This document shows positions 6,306-6,511 of a stretch of 6,511 nucleotides of DNA, piece by piece. The stretch comes from Tannerella sp. GTDB lineage: Bacteria > Bacteroidota > Bacteroidia > Bacteroidales > Tannerellaceae. A model generated the notes under the pieces. That model searched no databases and had not been told where the DNA came from. It worked only from the letters and a program-made list of their open reading frames with translations. Position 1 is the stretch's first letter. Every line of letters starts with the position of its first letter. The DNA lies in assembly GCA_031268395.1 (NCBI GenBank), contig JAIRXI010000210.1, positions 1 through 6,511 of the forward strand. The letters run 5' to 3'. The translations under genes were made by a program, and so were the position numbers.

Positions 6306-6333
6306 ATGAACGATGAATGATGAACGATGAACG
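6306..6333 (+). repeat. Four-copy 7-base tandem array ATGAAYG
   Basis: The units are ATGAACG, ATGAATG, ATGAACG and ATGAACG with no spacing, three of four identical. Because 7 is not a multiple of 3, the ATGs fall in all frames and none opens a long frame. It echoes the ATGATGAACGG at the start of the previous gene. Such arrays are prone to slippage. Confidence 0.8.
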
Positions 6334-6337
6334 GGAA

Positions 6338-6353
6338 ATCGACGGAAGTCGAT
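6338..6353 (+). other. Hairpin with GGAA (GNRA) tetraloop
   Basis: ATCGAC and GTCGAT form a perfect 6-bp stem closed by GGAA, a member of the stable GNRA tetraloop class. It lies 37 bases before the ATG at 6390 and is not followed by a T-run, so it is more likely a leader structure that affects stability or translation than a terminator. Confidence 0.45.
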
Positions 6354-6389
6354 CATCGATAATTGATAATTAATTAAAAAGTAGAAAAA

Positions 6390-6511
6390 ATGAAAAAGTA
6401 TTTAGGAATGAAGATCGTATCGGCAGAGCCGATGACGAGGGATGTAGCCGGAAAAGCCGGTTTGGTTCGTGGGTATAACGAAAACGACGAAAATTGTAAC
6501 GGTTACAAAGT
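6390..6511 (+). CDS. Phage protein of the MKKYLG-AEPMT type, partial
   Basis: Forty codons are visible before the window ends, starting MKKYLGMKIVSAEPMTRD and reaching NCNGYKV. I recall this N-terminus as typical of a short family, roughly 70-100 residues, that is common in Bacteroidetes phages and prophages. Members usually continue with a Tyr/Trp-rich segment of the kind DGYxSWSPKxxFExAY. Its function is unknown to me; small single-domain length and strong conservation suggest a binding or inhibitor role, which is speculation. The ATG at 6390 is preceded by an A-rich stretch, as expected for this phylum. It belongs to the rightward unit with the basic protein upstream. The 3' end is cut by the window edge. 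Confidence 0.8.
   Translation, partial: MKKYLGMKIVSAEPMTRDVAGKAGLVRGYNENDENCNGYK

Larger units (their letters stand above)
6280..6389. other. Leader between the two rightward genes
   Basis: This gap holds a heptamer array, a tetraloop hairpin and then an AT-rich stretch (GATAATT twice, TTAATTAAAAAG, A6) that runs into the next ATG. A-rich sequence directly upstream of the start is typical of Bacteroidetes translation initiation. No TAnnTTTG promoter or T-run terminator is visible, so the genes are probably co-transcribed. Confidence 0.5.

Noticed and set aside
1..6511. Diversity-generating retroelement, CRISPR array or tRNA attachment site
   Set aside because: I looked because Bacteroidetes phages often carry these. 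No reverse transcriptase motif, template/variable repeat pair, regularly spaced repeats or tRNA-like fold was found.

Overview
The window looks like part of a bacteriophage or prophage of a GC-rich gut Bacteroidetes, possibly an Alistipes-like host. This host call is an inference. It rests on phage protein families I recognise from Bacteroidetes phages, on gene starts without a clear Shine-Dalgarno sequence, and on one site (TACCTTTG) matching the Bacteroidetes -7 promoter consensus TAnnTTTG. No tRNA, rRNA, CRISPR array, integrase or insertion sequence is visible.

Layout. Positions 1-360 are AT-rich and hold no gene I can name, only one doubtful minus-strand ORF. Positions 364-5661 form a leftward (minus-strand) virion-structure operon. 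Read in transcription order it has: a portal protein core (5661-4063); a second ORF that looks like the missing C-terminal part of the same portal (4066-3668), joined to the first by an ATGA stop/start overlap; an 84-base gap with a small repeat; an 891-residue tail or portal-associated structural protein (3583-908); and, 4 bases further on, a six-helix rhomboid intramembrane serine protease with its catalytic Ser/His dyad intact (903-388). A GC-rich hairpin at 364-388 probably ends the operon. Positions 5662-5871 are a divergent control region with two adjoining palindromes, A-tracts, a candidate rightward promoter and a 10-base tandem repeat. Two small rightward phage genes follow: a very basic 135-residue protein (5872-6279) and the start of a gene of the MKKYLG...AEPMT type (6390 to the window end).

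How they fit together. The portal forms the DNA channel at the capsid vertex and the 891-residue protein probably belongs to the tail machine attached to it. No terminase or major capsid gene lies beside the portal, so the capsid genes are elsewhere or were lost. The most notable points are the rhomboid protease inside a virion-structure operon, the portal divided into two coupled ORFs, and 7-10 base tandem repeats carrying or touching ATG triplets at four of the gene starts.
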